Both the position numbers and the translations under genes were made by a program. The notes under the pieces are model-generated. The model saw nothing but the letters and a program-made list of their open reading frames with translations, was not told the DNA's origin and did not search any database. Shown piece after piece: positions 38,401 to 51,700 of a DNA stretch of 64,000 nt (positions are counted from its first letter, which is position 1; each line of letters opens with the position of its first letter). Location of the stretch: positions 36,831 through 100,830 of the forward strand of contig JADHZB010000712.1 in NCBI GenBank assembly GCA_015657535.1. The letters are read 5' to 3'. The DNA comes from Nephromyces sp. MM_2019 (taxonomy: Eukaryota; Apicomplexa; Aconoidasida; Nephromycida).

Positions 38401-40595
38401 GTTTACCAGTAAAAAGTATACAAACATACCTTGCAGGCCTGTACTTTGCCCTCTGAGTACGTATCTCATAGCCCAGTCCGCAGAAGAATATCGTATTAAC
38501 GCATTACTACTCGAATTCGTTATGCGAAATTGGTAGGTACTTCTTCCTCTATCCCGTGTATTACTACTTAAAGAAAGCACAATACTAACTCCAAACCTAC
38601 GATTATTTTAAGTCTCCAAAAAAAAAGTTTTAATATACTAGTTAGTGCGCACATAGTGTATCTATGTTATGAGGAGATAAATCAACTAATTAACATATTT
38701 TCACGCTGCAAATTATTCATTTCATGGATGCAGCGATATATTCAGCTAATCCTGCAAATTTTTTGGTGGAAAGAATTAAGTAGCTCTTTTTTTTGAGGTC
38801 TTTTTTCATTGAAAAAGCCAAAAAAGTTTTGTGGCTTTTTTCCAGCGTGAAATTGCTCTTCCAAAAAGAGTATAAAATCATATAGTTTACAAAAAAGTAC
38901 TTTCACCAGAAATTTTTTATCCTTGTAGTTTAAGAAATGGAAGCAAGTATTACGTAATAGTTATACTCTCTTTCTTTGCCGAGTTAACATTTATGCAGTG
39001 GTAAGGTGCATAACGAGATGATACGCTGCAAAAAATTTTTGCCTTAAAGTTGCGTAGCACATAGTCCATTATCGTTACACAGCAATTTTCTGGCCTAAAA
39101 TTGAACTGACAAGGGTAGAATCATAAGGGGCACATTTATTAGCCCGCAGCAGCATTAGCCTGCATGCTATGCTCGTAGCATAGAAAAAAAGTGTTAAATG
39201 ATGAATCGGTTTTAGTTCCTGCGCTTATCTCCGCAAAAAAATATGATTGATGCGTGATTCAACTCTATTATTAACACTATTTAAATAAAAAGCGGAAATT
39301 AAGACTGCTTTTTATCGAGATTTACATTTTGTGGTATTTTTTTACTTAACCATACCGCAGCACCTTCTGGTTTTTGTAAAATAATCCTTTCGGCATGAGG
39401 TAGTCACGCAAACAAAGTGGTCAGTATAATTGAAGCTGACATGGCAAAATCTGTTTGAAAAAATGATTACTTTCCACTCGTGGCGACTAACATGGCATCA
39501 GATTAGTGGTTCGGGGTATACAGACATTGAAGGTAGTAATGCTATAATCATTTCTGATCAGGGAAGTGCAGTGTAAGAATCAACAGAATGTATTGCATAT
39601 TCCTCACTCGTGGATTATTTAGCACTCCCTGTTGGCTGTTTCTTCTTCCTCCGGGTGATGTTGCAGGCAGTTGAGCCTTTGGTGGCTGCTAAATAAGCTT
39701 GCAATCAATCTAACCTCCAAAGAGATATTCGAGTCATTTTCGTCATTCGGACACAACCTGTTTTTTCAAGTATTTTCATGGCTGGTACTGATACTGAGAT
39801 TCTTCCACTGAAATTCCCTTCATGCAATGCAGAATTTCGGCTAAGATAAATCCCAAAAAAGTAGCTAAAATAGGTTTATCTCGGTAATCTTAAAATTGTG
39901 ACACCGTTAAGTCTTGTTGTTTTTGAGCATCTCTAACAATTGACTATCTGAATGCGGTTGTGCTCCGGTACTAAAGGAGAATCATCAAAGGTACATGCAG
40001 AGTGCCGTAAGTTGGTAAACTAAACTGCAACTTTATCAAAGGAAAAACTGATTACAGCAATAATTTTGTAATATATACTACCTAGAGTTTGCTGAATCTA
40101 TCACCAAGCATCGAACCTAACAGTACTTTTTGCTATCCGCTGCAATTACCACGTTTTACCTACTAAAGTTAATCGCGTTAACGTCTCCGCTACTTCTATA
40201 GATATTAACAAGGGAATATGATTTATATTCGAGGACGGGCTAGCCCCCAGTGGCTGGCTACTGTGATTCGTAGCCCTCATGCGCCGACACCGGCCTCAAA
40301 TCTCGGCAACTGTAGGCTGGTTCTGTATGCATTCCCGAGTCCTTCCGAGTAATTTTCCTTGAGGAGGGGATGCAGGCCTAATGTGAGCTTAATGTAACAC
40401 CATGAGGGAGAGGAGTTCCCTATCGAGTCGTATCATCCTTGCATCCTATAATGAATGCATATATAGAAGAGTAAATGAATGAATAACTATATATGGATAC
40501 GTATACATGCACATACACGTACATTTACACCAGTGTACATACACCAAAAATGCATATATCCAGGTGTATATCCCCCTTTCATGAATCACACAACA
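35482..40595. other. Interval without an assignable gene
   Basis: AT-rich DNA with weak strand bias. A direct duplication of about 34 bp (ATTCTTTTGCAAGAT and following) lies at 36103 and 36171. Minus-strand ORFs of 60-98 codons (35547-35795, 37253-37549, 38362-38580) have no recognisable domain. A GC-richer patch at 40230-40440 contains short hairpins (GGGCTA pairing with TAGCCC) but matches no RNA family I know. Confidence 0.4.
36103..36205. repeat. Direct duplication, period 68
   Basis: Two copies of about 34 bp sharing ATTCTTTTGCAAGAT, then GAAATTTTAGTAGGATG in the first copy and GGAATTTTAGTAAGGAATG in the second. Confidence 0.75.
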
Positions 40596-41015
40596 TTACT
40601 TATATAACAATAATAGTGTCCATGGGAGTTTTTCTCTGTTTAACTTTGTAACTTCTTCAATACCCTGAATTATCTGAAACCGGAAAGGATACCTCGTCTT
40701 TCTCTCCTTTCTATCCCCCTTACGAGTTGACACAATTTTTACCCCGGCCCTATGCCGCGTAACGACTTTATTCAGAGGGAAAGGAAATATATATATAGTA
40801 ATGATACCGCGGCATTGTGGTTTACCGCGCTCAGATGCATCTGTACATGGCGAGAAATAACGTAATGGTTGAGGTATAGCCGTGGCAACCTCTTGGGATT
40901 CATAGACCCTGTGTTGGCAGTTCAAAGAAAAAGGCAAACTATGTTGAGGTGTGGAACGCACGTCAGAAGTTGCTAAATCACGAATATTATTAAGCTGCAT
41001 ATCCCGTATGAGCAA
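40596..41015 (-). CDS. Hypothetical ORF, 139 aa
   Basis: An ATG-to-stop frame of 139 codons encodes a basic, compositionally balanced protein with no recognisable domain, signal peptide or membrane segment. It is the longest frame in the otherwise empty 35-44 kb interval, so it could be a lineage-specific gene, an exon, or remnant coding sequence of a degraded element. No splice partners or neighbours support it, and chance is not excluded. Confidence 0.25.
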   Translation of the reverse strand: MLIRDMQLNNIRDLATSDVRSTPQHSLPFSLNCQHRVYESQEVATAIPQPLRYFSPCTDASERGKPQCRGIITIYIFPFPLNKVVTRHRAGVKIVSTRKGDRKERKTRYPFRFQIIQGIEEVTKLNREKLPWTLLLLYK

Positions 41016-44000
41016 TGCATATAGACTTTTGGTGATGTAAATTAATATATGGGTTTCTATCCGATTTGCTTATGGCCAAAAAAACCATCCTCTCGGCTGT
41101 AACAGCAATCTATGAAATGCTTCTGGTGACCTGCTGACGGGAATATTAAGGAAATCAGCGTATATGACTTGGTCATTTTCCTCTCTTTTTTTTTGGAGTT
41201 TTCGTCGCTTTCCTTTTCTTCCAAGAAAAATTGTTTCGGCCGATTAATTTTTTAGGAGTCCTTAATTCAAAACTTGTACGAGAGTTTGATTACCACTGCA
41301 TTAGGTGCGGATACCGATTGGGCGGGACGTAATTGTTAGTTTTAAACTTGGAATTCTCATATTTATCCCGACTAGAGATTTTTTTACTTTGCTATGGCAG
41401 ATTTTTTCAACTCAATAATAAATCACCGAGTGTACTTACAGCCATCAGACTTGATGGAGATATCTTCAATACCTGCTTGAATGTGAGCTTGATAACTAAA
41501 GTCTGAGTTTTGTTTTGAGCATCCTAGCCCTGGGTTCCATACAAAAACTTGCCAAAAACTTCATTAGGCTTTCCTAAGCGGTGCTACTTTTCCTTTTTTT
41601 TAACGCAGATCTTTTTATTTTTGCATCACTTTTGACTCTTTGATGGCATACTAAAGAGTTATGAACTACCTGCCGTCAGATATCTGAAATTGGTCGAATA
41701 AACAGACTCTTGTGGCTTCTGAAAGTAAAGTTAGGTATTAGCGGCAACAAAATTTCATAACGTGTGATACTATCTGCACAATACCCGACTGTTTACGCCT
41801 AGAATTTTTTAGTTATTTGGCAATGATTTAGATGAAGTTATCTTGTTAGTTTAAAAAAGGATTGGTTCAATATATGCTTTTTTTGTGTGCTACTTTCAAA
41901 ATGTTGGAGATGTGGTAAAGTTAAAAGGTGATTGATTGTGCTTCTTGAATAAACCCTATTTCAATTTTTTATTCTACTCTTTGCGCTTATCTTCAGAGTT
42001 TTATTCACCGAATTTTTGCGTCATCAAGCTTGCTTGTTAGCTGCATATAGGTGCTCTCCTTCTATTCAAGCTAGCATTTTGTTTTATTGCCCATAGTTCT
42101 AACCTGATACAGCTTTCTAAGCTGGTGTGTTTTAGCCTTCCCCAATTATGATCGAATTTTAAGTTCCTACTTCTTTTTCATGATAAATCTTTGAGATGAT
42201 GCTGGTTAGCTGTAATGCTGTGAATGAGATCTATGCTTTTCAGTGTTCTGCATACTTTGAATCGGAATTTATGCTTTTTTTTTGGATTACCGATTTTTGC
42301 TTCCAGCTTCCAGCATCTGATAAATACGTCTTCCGAGTATTTCCATGTAGTAGTAGCTGCATATTAGAAGTTACTACTTTAATTGATTTAACTTATGGAT
42401 TGTGAATAATATCCGAATACTGCTACACTGATACAGAGATTATAGCAAATTATGCGAGATTTTGCAGTTTCTTGAATGCTATCAAGTCTTTGTAAGTAGA
42501 GGTTACCTATGCAACTTAATATTGCAATTAGTTTTTTTATGGCAGATGTTAATATTCTCAAGCGTATGAAATGAAAAGATGTATATATAAAGAATATACT
42601 TTTTTGAAGCTACATCACTATATATATCTTGTGAAGAATAGTATTTTGAGTGGGTGGTAATGTTTGAAGGAATCATTATTCCCGCTTGTTTAACGTTTTA
42701 AGGCTTTAGAGTTTTTTTATTGTGCAACTCTTTACATTTTTCGAGTTTTTCAAGGAATTATAGCAGTTATTAGGCTTTGCATATAATGTTGATTTTGTAA
42801 GGAGTTGTGGTAACTTTTTGTGCGCATTACATTAAAAAAGTGTACGTATAAAAGTTTAGCTTGCTAGTTGGATTAGCGAGACGAGACTGCATGTCAAAGA
42901 GAGGAGGTGTCACTCTTTTTAGTTGATGAAAATGTGTCTGAGGAGAAAAACTTCCGAAAAAATCTTTAGAAAATATCGGTTTTTGCGCATCACTTTTTTT
43001 GCTATACCACTTGCCTATTTAAGCCTTTTATAAGGTACTTTAAAGAGGGAAAATATTTTGTGTGTGTTGCAATGAGGATGAGGAGTTTTGCGTCTCTTTT
43101 ATCACTAGCTTCCCTGATACGAAGTTGATTCTCTCTTGTGTGTGTATTTGTTTTTGTCTTTCAAACTTTTTTACTCACTTTCATATTCATGAAAGGTTTT
43201 ATTTGTGGTGAGTTTATAGAAACGGATCAATAGTGACTTTAGTACTCATGTGAAACGCATAAATCAAAGATTAGTTTGATGGTAGTTGCTTTAGTAGTTC
43301 AAAGGGCTGGCGTGCAGTTTGGTAATGTGTGTATATACCAAAGTCGAAGGAGTTTTTCCACCCATACAGTGACGCACTCAAGCTTTTTGAATTTTACAAT
43401 ATAAAGTAATCTTTTGTGCGTGTGCGAGCGGTTTCGCGCAGTCTTAAGCTTCATGCGACTGAAAAAGATAAGCTCACACTTACATGCACGTGCGTGAATT
43501 GAGAAGTGGTTTAAACACTCAGCAGGGTACTAGCTCATATGCATTACGCGCTGCTTTTACCTGCAAAAGCACTGCAACATAAGTAGAAAATAGCTTGCTG
43601 GTGTGTGTGTGCAATAAACGAAATCTTATTTAGAGAAGTGGCTATATTCCTAATGTATGGATTCTCTACCAAAGTGTATCATCAATAACTAGCTTGAGCA
43701 AAAGTTTTAAAAATCGGAATTTTTGCATATTTTCTATCTTTTCTGCCTCTCTGCTTGTAAAGATCTAATGCAATCTCGAAAAATGATGTTTTCTAGTCAA
43801 TTGTATACTTTTTGAGTACAGTTTGGGATAGAAGTAACATTTTCCGCACAATGACAGAATTGCAAAAAAATAGATGTCTCACGTGTGTGTGACTAATGGT
43901 TTCCACTTAACACGTGTGTGTGTGTATTTGTGTGTACTTTGGTTTCCTCTTAGGAGCTGTGTCAGAATATATAGTAAATTTTATTTTAGAAGAATAAAAT

Positions 44001-44689
44001 TTTAAAAAAAATATCATTGATATGTAGTGTAGTTGGTGTTTGTAGAAGCACACTGCATAATTATATTAGCCTTGTATGAGTAAAGGCAGTAGTGCCCTAA
44101 CTAGTCTTTAGTAGATACATAATGCCGTATATATATTCAGTTTAGGCTGTATAGCTGATGTACTTACACCTTCTTTGCCTAAGAAATGCTTGTTTGTAGC
44201 TAGTGATTTCATTCTCCTATGGTGAGACTTTCGCTACTTACATGTATGAAATTTTCTGTGAAATTTTTTTTTTGTGGGTTCGATGTGTGTGTTGGCTGTT
44301 TTTCTTGGATATTTACGAGGGTTTCCTGTTGATGTGTGCGTGTGTGTTGCTTAGTTCATGGTATTACCTGTTCAAATAGTGTTACTTCCATATGAAATCG
44401 TGATTTTTTTATGAAGATGGTCGATTATCCGTGACTTCTTGAAGGGGTTTTTCTGTGTGTGCTTGTGTGTGTTTGTGGTGTTTAACTCTTTATTCTGATA
44501 AAGAGTTAATTTTGCGAATATTTCTAAAGATTTTGGGGGTTTTTTATGCTATAAATCTGGAATGCTTGTGGTATCACCATCTTTATGCGTTCTGCTCATA
44601 AACTATAACTTATTGATATTGGACTATCAATTCTTGGTGTATAAAAAGTATCTTGAGAGAATCCTCATATAAACCAAGATAAATCACGG
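41016..44689. other. T/TG-rich interval, no gene seen
   Basis: The plus strand is strongly T-rich with scattered TG repeats, the same bias as sense-strand intron sequence in this contig. It may be intron or leader of a rightward transcript. No convincing exon was found. Confidence 0.4.
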
Positions 44690-44855
44690 GTGGGGTAAGG
44701 AGGGAAAGAATAGTGGGAAGAGGGAGAGGAGAGTGGGAGGAGGGAGTGGAGAGGGTGAGGAGGGAGAGGAAAGGGGAAGGAGGGAGAGTAGGGCGAGGGA
44801 GAGGGAGAGAAGAGCAAGGGAGAGATGAGCAAGGGGGAGGAGAGCGAAGGGAAGA
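44690..44855 (+). repeat. 165-bp GA-rich purine minisatellite
   Basis: Almost pure purine sequence made of degenerate GGAGGGAGAGGA units (GGGAGGAGGGAGTGGAGAGG and similar). It interrupts T-rich DNA and reverses the local strand bias. A mirror-type purine tract of this length can form triplex H-DNA; that is general knowledge, not shown here. Confidence 0.85.
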
Positions 44856-45081
44856 CTGTATATGATATTGTTAATATTACAGCTCTCTCTATTTCGTTTT
44901 CTGATTCATATAAGTAAGATATTCTCGCTGAAAGCTTCTTCTAGGTTTTACCTTTTTGATGTAGGTTTTGTCAGCTATGCGCTTAAGTGTGTTCGTAACC
45001 TTGAAGCTAGTCCCTTCATGAGGAAACCGCTCTTTAAGCTTCATTGGACTAGCTTTTTTTCGCGCCCATTATTTCTTATAG

Positions 45082-45514
45082 CTTTCTGCTTCAATTTGAC
45101 TATGAAATACTGCGTTTCCACTTCAAAGCGCGTCATTTACTTAAATTAATTCTGTCGTTTCTTCTCTTAGCGGCCGTGAGTATCCCGTTTGGTATATCGC
45201 ATTTTTGTGTGTATCAGCGCTCTGGAACCTTTGTTTCGACAATACTCCAGGTACGCTTTTTTTCTGTTTTCCTTTTGTTTAGCTTATGAGGGGAAAGTAG
45301 AGCTCACCCCCTTTTCAGATACCCATCTTAGTGCTGTCAAAGACACTTCCAGAATTTTCATCTGTGATTTTTTTTTGCTTCAAAATAAGTGGAAAACCCT
45401 CTTCAGTACCGTGTGTTATTTCCATTTTATACACTTATGAACAGAGTAGGCTGCTTCTACCGCTATGCACTTTCCTCTCTTTTCAGCCTACAAATTTTTA
45501 ACGAAATGAGCTAA
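45082..45514 (+). CDS. Tentative small gene with short introns (3' part)
   Basis: Four exon-like segments chain with matching phases: 45082-45131, 45171-45250, then 45291-45412 (or a start at 45283), and 45487-45514 ending in TAA. Introns would be 39, about 40 (or 32) and 74 nt, each with a pyrimidine-rich end (TTCTTCTCTTAG, CTCTCTTTTCAG). The joined peptide includes LLQFDYEILRFHFKA, VYQRSGTFVSTILQ, VELTPFSDTHLSAVKDTSR and a final LQIFNEMS. Balanced composition with alternating hydrophobic residues looks like real protein, but I recognise no family and no start codon was found. The stop lies 255 bp before the ATG of the next gene on the same strand, so the two would be closely spaced. Confidence 0.33.
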
Positions 45515-45769
45515 AACCTCTTCAATTTCATCGTCTATTGAAGGTTCTCTCCCTGGAACTTATGCAGATATGACGACGAAACCTGCTGGTCTTAATTTCG
45601 CCCGAAAATTCCTTTATCTCCTTCTATACGGAGAGCATGCAAAATTTGCTTTTAAGGTGCAGCGATGACCCCTTAAGTAGCAAATACATAAGGCTGCGGC
45701 ATCTCCAAGTCATTTCCCACCTTTGACAAGGTGATTTTTAGCCCTTGACGCACACATACACGAGATAAG

Positions 45770-45793
45770 ATGGGGGCAGCTTGGAGTCGTAGT
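45770..45793 (+). other. Candidate N-myristoylation signal
   Basis: MGAAWSRS has Gly at position 2, small residues at 3 and 4, Ser at 6 and a basic residue at 7, matching the M-G-x-x-x-S/T pattern recognised by N-myristoyltransferase. With the C2-like region it suggests membrane attachment. Confidence 0.55.
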
Positions 45794-48700
45794 CCAAGTG
45801 ATGATGTTATGAGCGTTCCGCCTAGCACACATCCAGGGTATTCCAAAGAACTTCCAGATATGCAGGCCCCAGCCACACACCGACAGGATTCTCATCATTT
45901 CAGTATGCCACTAGTCTCTCCAGCTTCTGTTGGAAGCCACGAAAATATGATGGGTAGTAGCTCAACAATGGATGCATCATCTCCTCGTCCTCCTCCAAAA
46001 GTGGAGCTGATTCTGGAGCCTAGCCATAATAGCTACGCCACTCTCGCTTCTACTACTAGTTTTTCCTCCACTAAGAAATCTGTAGGAGGAACAAGCATGA
46101 TTTCTTCTGGATCTTCAGTAGTTCCTACTACCCCCCCCAGATATCCTTTGCCAGAGCCCAACCTTCGGGGGGTTGGAGCAGCAACCTCTTCTTATCTTGG
46201 AGCATCGATGCAAACACGGGGAAAGCAGTTTCATAGTGGAAGACATCGAGAGGATAGATTAATAATCACTACACCGTTATCAAGCAGCTCACTGGGCCCT
46301 GCTGCCGACCGTGAAAGCTTCTCTTCCCCCCTCCACCACCATCCTATACACTCTGCCCTCCCCGAAAGCCTCATGAAAACGCAACCTCCAACCTGGCCGG
46401 ATGGCCGACTTTTTTTGGGTGGAGGAGGGATGTTAGGTTCTACCCAGGTTACTGAGCATTATAACAACCCGAGTATTCTTAACCCTCAAAAACCTCACGA
46501 TCACTTTCTACCCCCTCATCGCCTGTTATTTGGACAACCGAAGGAAGTTTGCAAGCATTTCAATTTCTTTGTTGTAATTTTTGGAATAAAGTGTAGAAAT
46601 CTACCGAGATCTTCCCTTGTGAGTAGCAGTAGTGGAAAGGGCTACCGCCAGCGTTTGATAGGGGCTGGTGAGGAATCTTCTCTTCCTGCTACAGGCTCTA
46701 CAGCCACGTCTACGCTGAGTTTTTCCCGGAAGAAAACCTCTCCCTCCTCAGATTTTATTAAGGTAAAGGGTCCTGGGTGTGTGCGAACTCCAGAGTATGC
46801 CAAATCTCCAGGCAAGTTTAGCTGGTTAAACGCCTTGTCTTCGCCATCTCCACCCTCAAGAATGCACAGTGGAAGCCGTGGTGATAGTAGTAAAGCCCTG
46901 GGAGCTCCTCGCTACTTTGTGATTGTAAATTGGGATGATTACTCCTATTATAACCGAACATCCTCAGTTAAGGCTCAAGTCAACGGAAGCTCGAAATGGC
47001 CACATAAATTTCAGTTTCAATATAGCGTAAACTACATTGAAGATCTGGCAAGTCGCTTTCTTACGCTTTCTATTTATGAAGATGATGATGAAGGTGGGAA
47101 ACTGGTGGGATTCACTGAAGTTGACGTTTTAACTATAGCGACAGCTCCTATTCAACACGACATTGTACTTCTTCGACCTGAAGAGCGTGCAGCTTCCCTG
47201 GGGAATAGCTTATCTGGTGTTACCCCCAGAGAAGGGAGTGTGGGAGACGGCGAAGTTAGCAATGGAGGATCTACTTCTCTAACCAGTGGAAGATTGGAGG
47301 GAAGCGATAATGGTCGAATAGTTTTCTATGTTTATATGTCTCAGCTGTGCCACCTGATTATCAATCCTATAGAGATATTGGTGAGCCTCACTGGGAAGGA
47401 TATATCAGAGAGTGAAGAGGGTGATGCCTGTCAGATCAACTTTCCAAAGTCTTATCAATCAAAGGTTGTAGAGAAGCGAAGCACTGATGGTATGCGTGCA
47501 GTAGAAATGTCGTTGGGATTTGTTGGAATTGAGGTAGTTTGGTGTGGTAGGTGGGTCTGCGTGTTGGAGAGCTAGTGGTTTTTTCTACTTGTGTGTCTGC
47601 TTGTTTTAGTCTAAGAGGAAGAAGATTTTAGTACAAATTTTATCGCTAGAATAGCTGCGTACTTACTATTGAGTTACTGGAGAGTATAGCGTTGAGAACA
47701 TTTCGAAATCCTCTTTGGTAGGGATGCCCTGGATTTTCTTCCTATCATATTTTGTTTGGGGGTTTTTCGTTTTCTTTTCTTCTCCTTCTGCCGCTCAATT
47801 TTGCATTGAGAAAGTGCTTTTGCTAGCTCTTCTAGCATTTTTTGCTCCCTAACTGCAGTATTAAATCTATTCTCTTACAGTGTATGACACTGTTCTCGTC
47901 TGCCATAATTATCTATGAATTTAGCTCTTCCACTAATGCATTTAACCTCGTTCTACTGTGCTTCCTGGAAGTTTAGGTCCCCCCTGTCTTTCTTTAACTT
48001 CCTGTGCATTTAGTTGCTTTGGTCTTTGAACGCGCACACGGTTTTCTCCTTGTTAGCAGCTTAATGGGCGAATTTTTCTTCCTCATTTGAGGCTTGAATC
48101 AGCTCAATAAGCAAATCATTAGGAAGTAGGGGAAGTCAACATACGACTCGAGTTTATAACAAGCTTGGAATAGCTCGCATTTGCAATGTGTGTGTACTGA
48201 TTTGGCATGCACTGAACATCCCAAGGAAATGGTCGTCATTTCCTTGATATTGTCCTGCGTTAAGTAGCTCAGACTCAGTTTTTCAACGTTTGAGAGAAGA
48301 ATCCACCTTTTATCATCTCATTTGGTGCGAATTTTGCTGCCTTTTTCCCAAAAAAATGTTTCTTCCTACCCTTTCTCTACTCTGCCTGTCATCATCTCAT
48401 TTGCGGCAAAAACCGCTGTTTCTCTCAAAGAAAAAATGCTTGTCCCTCCCCTTTCTCTCTACTTTTACCCCTCCTTTGTTTTCCTCAGCCGCTTATGGCT
48501 CTGAAAATCTCACTACCTCCTCCCCCCCTAACAGCAACTACCGATCTTCCTCTTCCACTAAAGTTCAACTAAACACTAATGAGCCGGATTCTTTTCTTAT
48601 CGAATGTTTCAAAAAGGTGAGTGACGAGGCTGTATCGAGCGATTTCATCCCCCCTGGAGATGATAGCTCTGCATTACCTGCGCGGGTTCTACGCACACAA

Positions 48701-51700
48701 GGAATGCGGAAGGCTTCTGCTGCCACGAAATTGAAGCCGTCTTTTAGGAAGCTGATTTGGGAATCTGAGGTAGGTGAAAAATTCCAGCGAAGATATCGAG
48801 CTTCTGGCATGACATCATCGGCTTTTGAAGATACTAGCGCCAACCAGGGCACGCACACAAAGTCTGCTGTGAGCAGTTCTACCGCTCTACCGGGATTCAC
48901 CAAGGGGCTTTATTCATCTGCTCTTCCAGACGGTCTTCAAGGCACCCGTTGGCAGCTAAGCTTCTCACCTACAGGGGTGGAGAATCCAGCGGAATATTTT
49001 ACTATAAAAAGTGAACTTAACAGCTTTCCTTACTGGAATAATGTAAGGCATAACTTGATTGCCAATAGTGAAGAAATGGATATGCGGTTTGTTACGGAGC
49101 GTGAGGTAGGTGGTGGAGGCAGTATCAGTGCGAATATAGAGATGGGTTATGGTAGTAGGAGGATGAGCTCCTCTGCCTTACATGAAACGGTCGTGCTGTC
49201 GGGTGCTGGTTTGAATGGGAGTGCGAGTAGAGCGATTGCTTCGGGTTTCCACGAAATTGATGGTTTAGCAGACTGTAGAGATCCTGTGGATGCTGCACCG
49301 AAGCCTTTCAATTTGAATGAGAGAGCTTCGCTAGCTGATGTTCAATCTCGAGAGGGGAAGCGGTTTGGATCTCTGCAAAGTGAGAACGTTTCACACTCTG
49401 GAGGTGCTCAAACAGTGGAGGACTCGGGGAATATTCCCTCTGAAATGAAGCTGCGGCCTTTGCGGAAAGAGTCACAAATATTCACCGGATTGGAGATGCT
49501 AGGGAATATAACTCCTTCAGATAAAGATGCTCGGGAAAATTCCTTAGAATCTTCAGGGCTTGCGGATAAGTCTATAGATGCTTTTAGTTTAGATGGTGTG
49601 AAAAAGCCTCCCAGGTTTTGGTTAGAAAAGCATCATGAGGCGCCTCAATCGGGTGATCTGCTTGTAGCTCACCCTCACGAGCAAGAGCAAGAAAATAGAC
49701 GAATTTCGCCTTCACATCATATAGGTGAGGACAAGGCTCTGCTTCCAGATTCGCTTAATAATGTTAATAAAGACGATAGTTCGGGAAATGTTTTGAAAGA
49801 ATTAAGTGTGAAGGATGTTGCTCAGCATGCCGGATCTAATTCCTCCTCCGAAACAGAGAAGTTTAGACTGAAAGATGATGTTATTTCTCCCTTTCCAAAG
49901 GATTCCTCGCCACCCGAATTAAACCAGAATCCCCCAGTTGAAGATTTCCCTGCTCATCATGAGTGCGCATCTCCAGCTTGGACCAGTACTCTTAGAGCTG
50001 CTTCTACGGATATCAGCGTGCGTGATAGTGAGACTCTAGATATTCCGGCTTCCTCTCTGAAATTTCGAAGAGATTACCATCACGGCCTTGAAGCGGATAA
50101 CTCTGAAGATGAAGATACAGACAACTTCAAGGAAAATAGTGGCCTCTCAATCACTCCTCAAGAAAACACCCATATTGCTAACTCTGCTAAGAATTCCCAA
50201 TCAACGCGGTCTTTGGGAAAACCCTCAGCAAAATATCAGAGTTTCTCAAAAGATGCTCTTCAAAACGCTCATTTAGAGCAGGAAAAATCCACTTTCGAAC
50301 CGATCACTCCTCTGCGATATTCTGAGGGAGATGGAGGCACCTCAGCCACAAAATCCCAATCTTCTCCGGTTTCTGGAGGTTTTGATGGTGGTCCTAACTC
50401 CTCAAGCTGTAGTTCTATAGATCAGCTTGATGTTTCGCAGACTTATCATAGACTTGCTCAGATTTGTCGACAAGGGCATCTTGTGCGAGAATTTCTCAAC
50501 AATGATCTCCCGTTTATTCAGCTGCTTACATCAATCGAAGTGCTTCGCAGAAATCATCTTCACATTAGATTATACACAGAAAAGGTGAGTTCATTGAGTG
50601 CTAAGAGCAGCCAATACCCTAGCTCCCAGCAGCAATACGGTAATGGGTATGGTGGAGCTAGTTTAGAGCAGCCGCCTACGAATCAGTTTGTGCCTCCTTC
50701 CTCCACGGAACTCACACTGTATGGAGAGACTTGGCTTCCCTTCTTCAAGTTATACGATGCTGACGTTGTTGATCAAGTGGATAAGCATTTCTTCGACTCT
50801 TACTTCCATGAAAAGCTTTGGTCTGACGGAAAATGCATAGGTCATATCCAAGGCATCATCATTTTTCAGAATAATCCCATAGTAAGGCAGATGTATGCTG
50901 GTGTGCACACAGAGCATGGGGTGCTGAGAATGTCACCTCCGATTCTTGGTACAGACCATAAGTCTGTGAATTTCAATATTCGTCATCCTGAGCACACCCC
51001 TCCTGAAATATTAGCTTTAACGGGTCTTCACAAGCAGCTGCTCGATCTGCTCTTTTCAAAAACTCTTCATCATCCTGATGAATCCGTAGTAAAGAGCTTG
51101 GTATACGGTAAGCGGCAAAACGATGGGCGAAATGCGCAACTTTCGCTGAGTGGAGATCAATCTTTGGCGAGTTTAGAAGATGCTTCACCTGCGTCAAAGT
51201 TTCTTCATAGGAAAGATCTGAGAAATTTTAGGAATAGCGAAGTTAATATTTCTTCGAAAAGTGTAGAGATTCAAGGCAGCAAAGAGGTTTCCAGCGATCT
51301 TCAATGCACAAACTCTCATCCTCTCTTGGGGGCAATGCAGGGAGCTTCGAATCAACTGGAGAGTATGGCTTTCTCGCAACAGAAAAGCTTGGAGTATCTT
51401 CAGCTAAATGGTGGAAAAAAGGCTATTATGGATGGGAGCATTGATTGTCATAATGCTTGTACCACGAGTGCTACTACCTCTTCAGCTGATCTACCTTCTT
51501 CAGAGAATCACTTGAATCAGGAAAAGTCTTGTGAAGCGATGGGATTACTCTTAATGAAGGGGGATAACTCCAAGAAAAGCCAGAGTAATGCTTCTCTGCA
51601 GGGCATATGTGAAAGTATCTTGACTTTGCTGAAGGCTTCCGAAATCGAGGGCTCTGCTATTAGGTCATTTGTCTACAATGATGAAGCTTCACTCTTGACG

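Noticed and set aside
40258..40300. Box A/box B-like sequences suggesting a tRNA-derived SINE
   Set aside because: Spacing is too short and box B lacks the GGTTCGA core.
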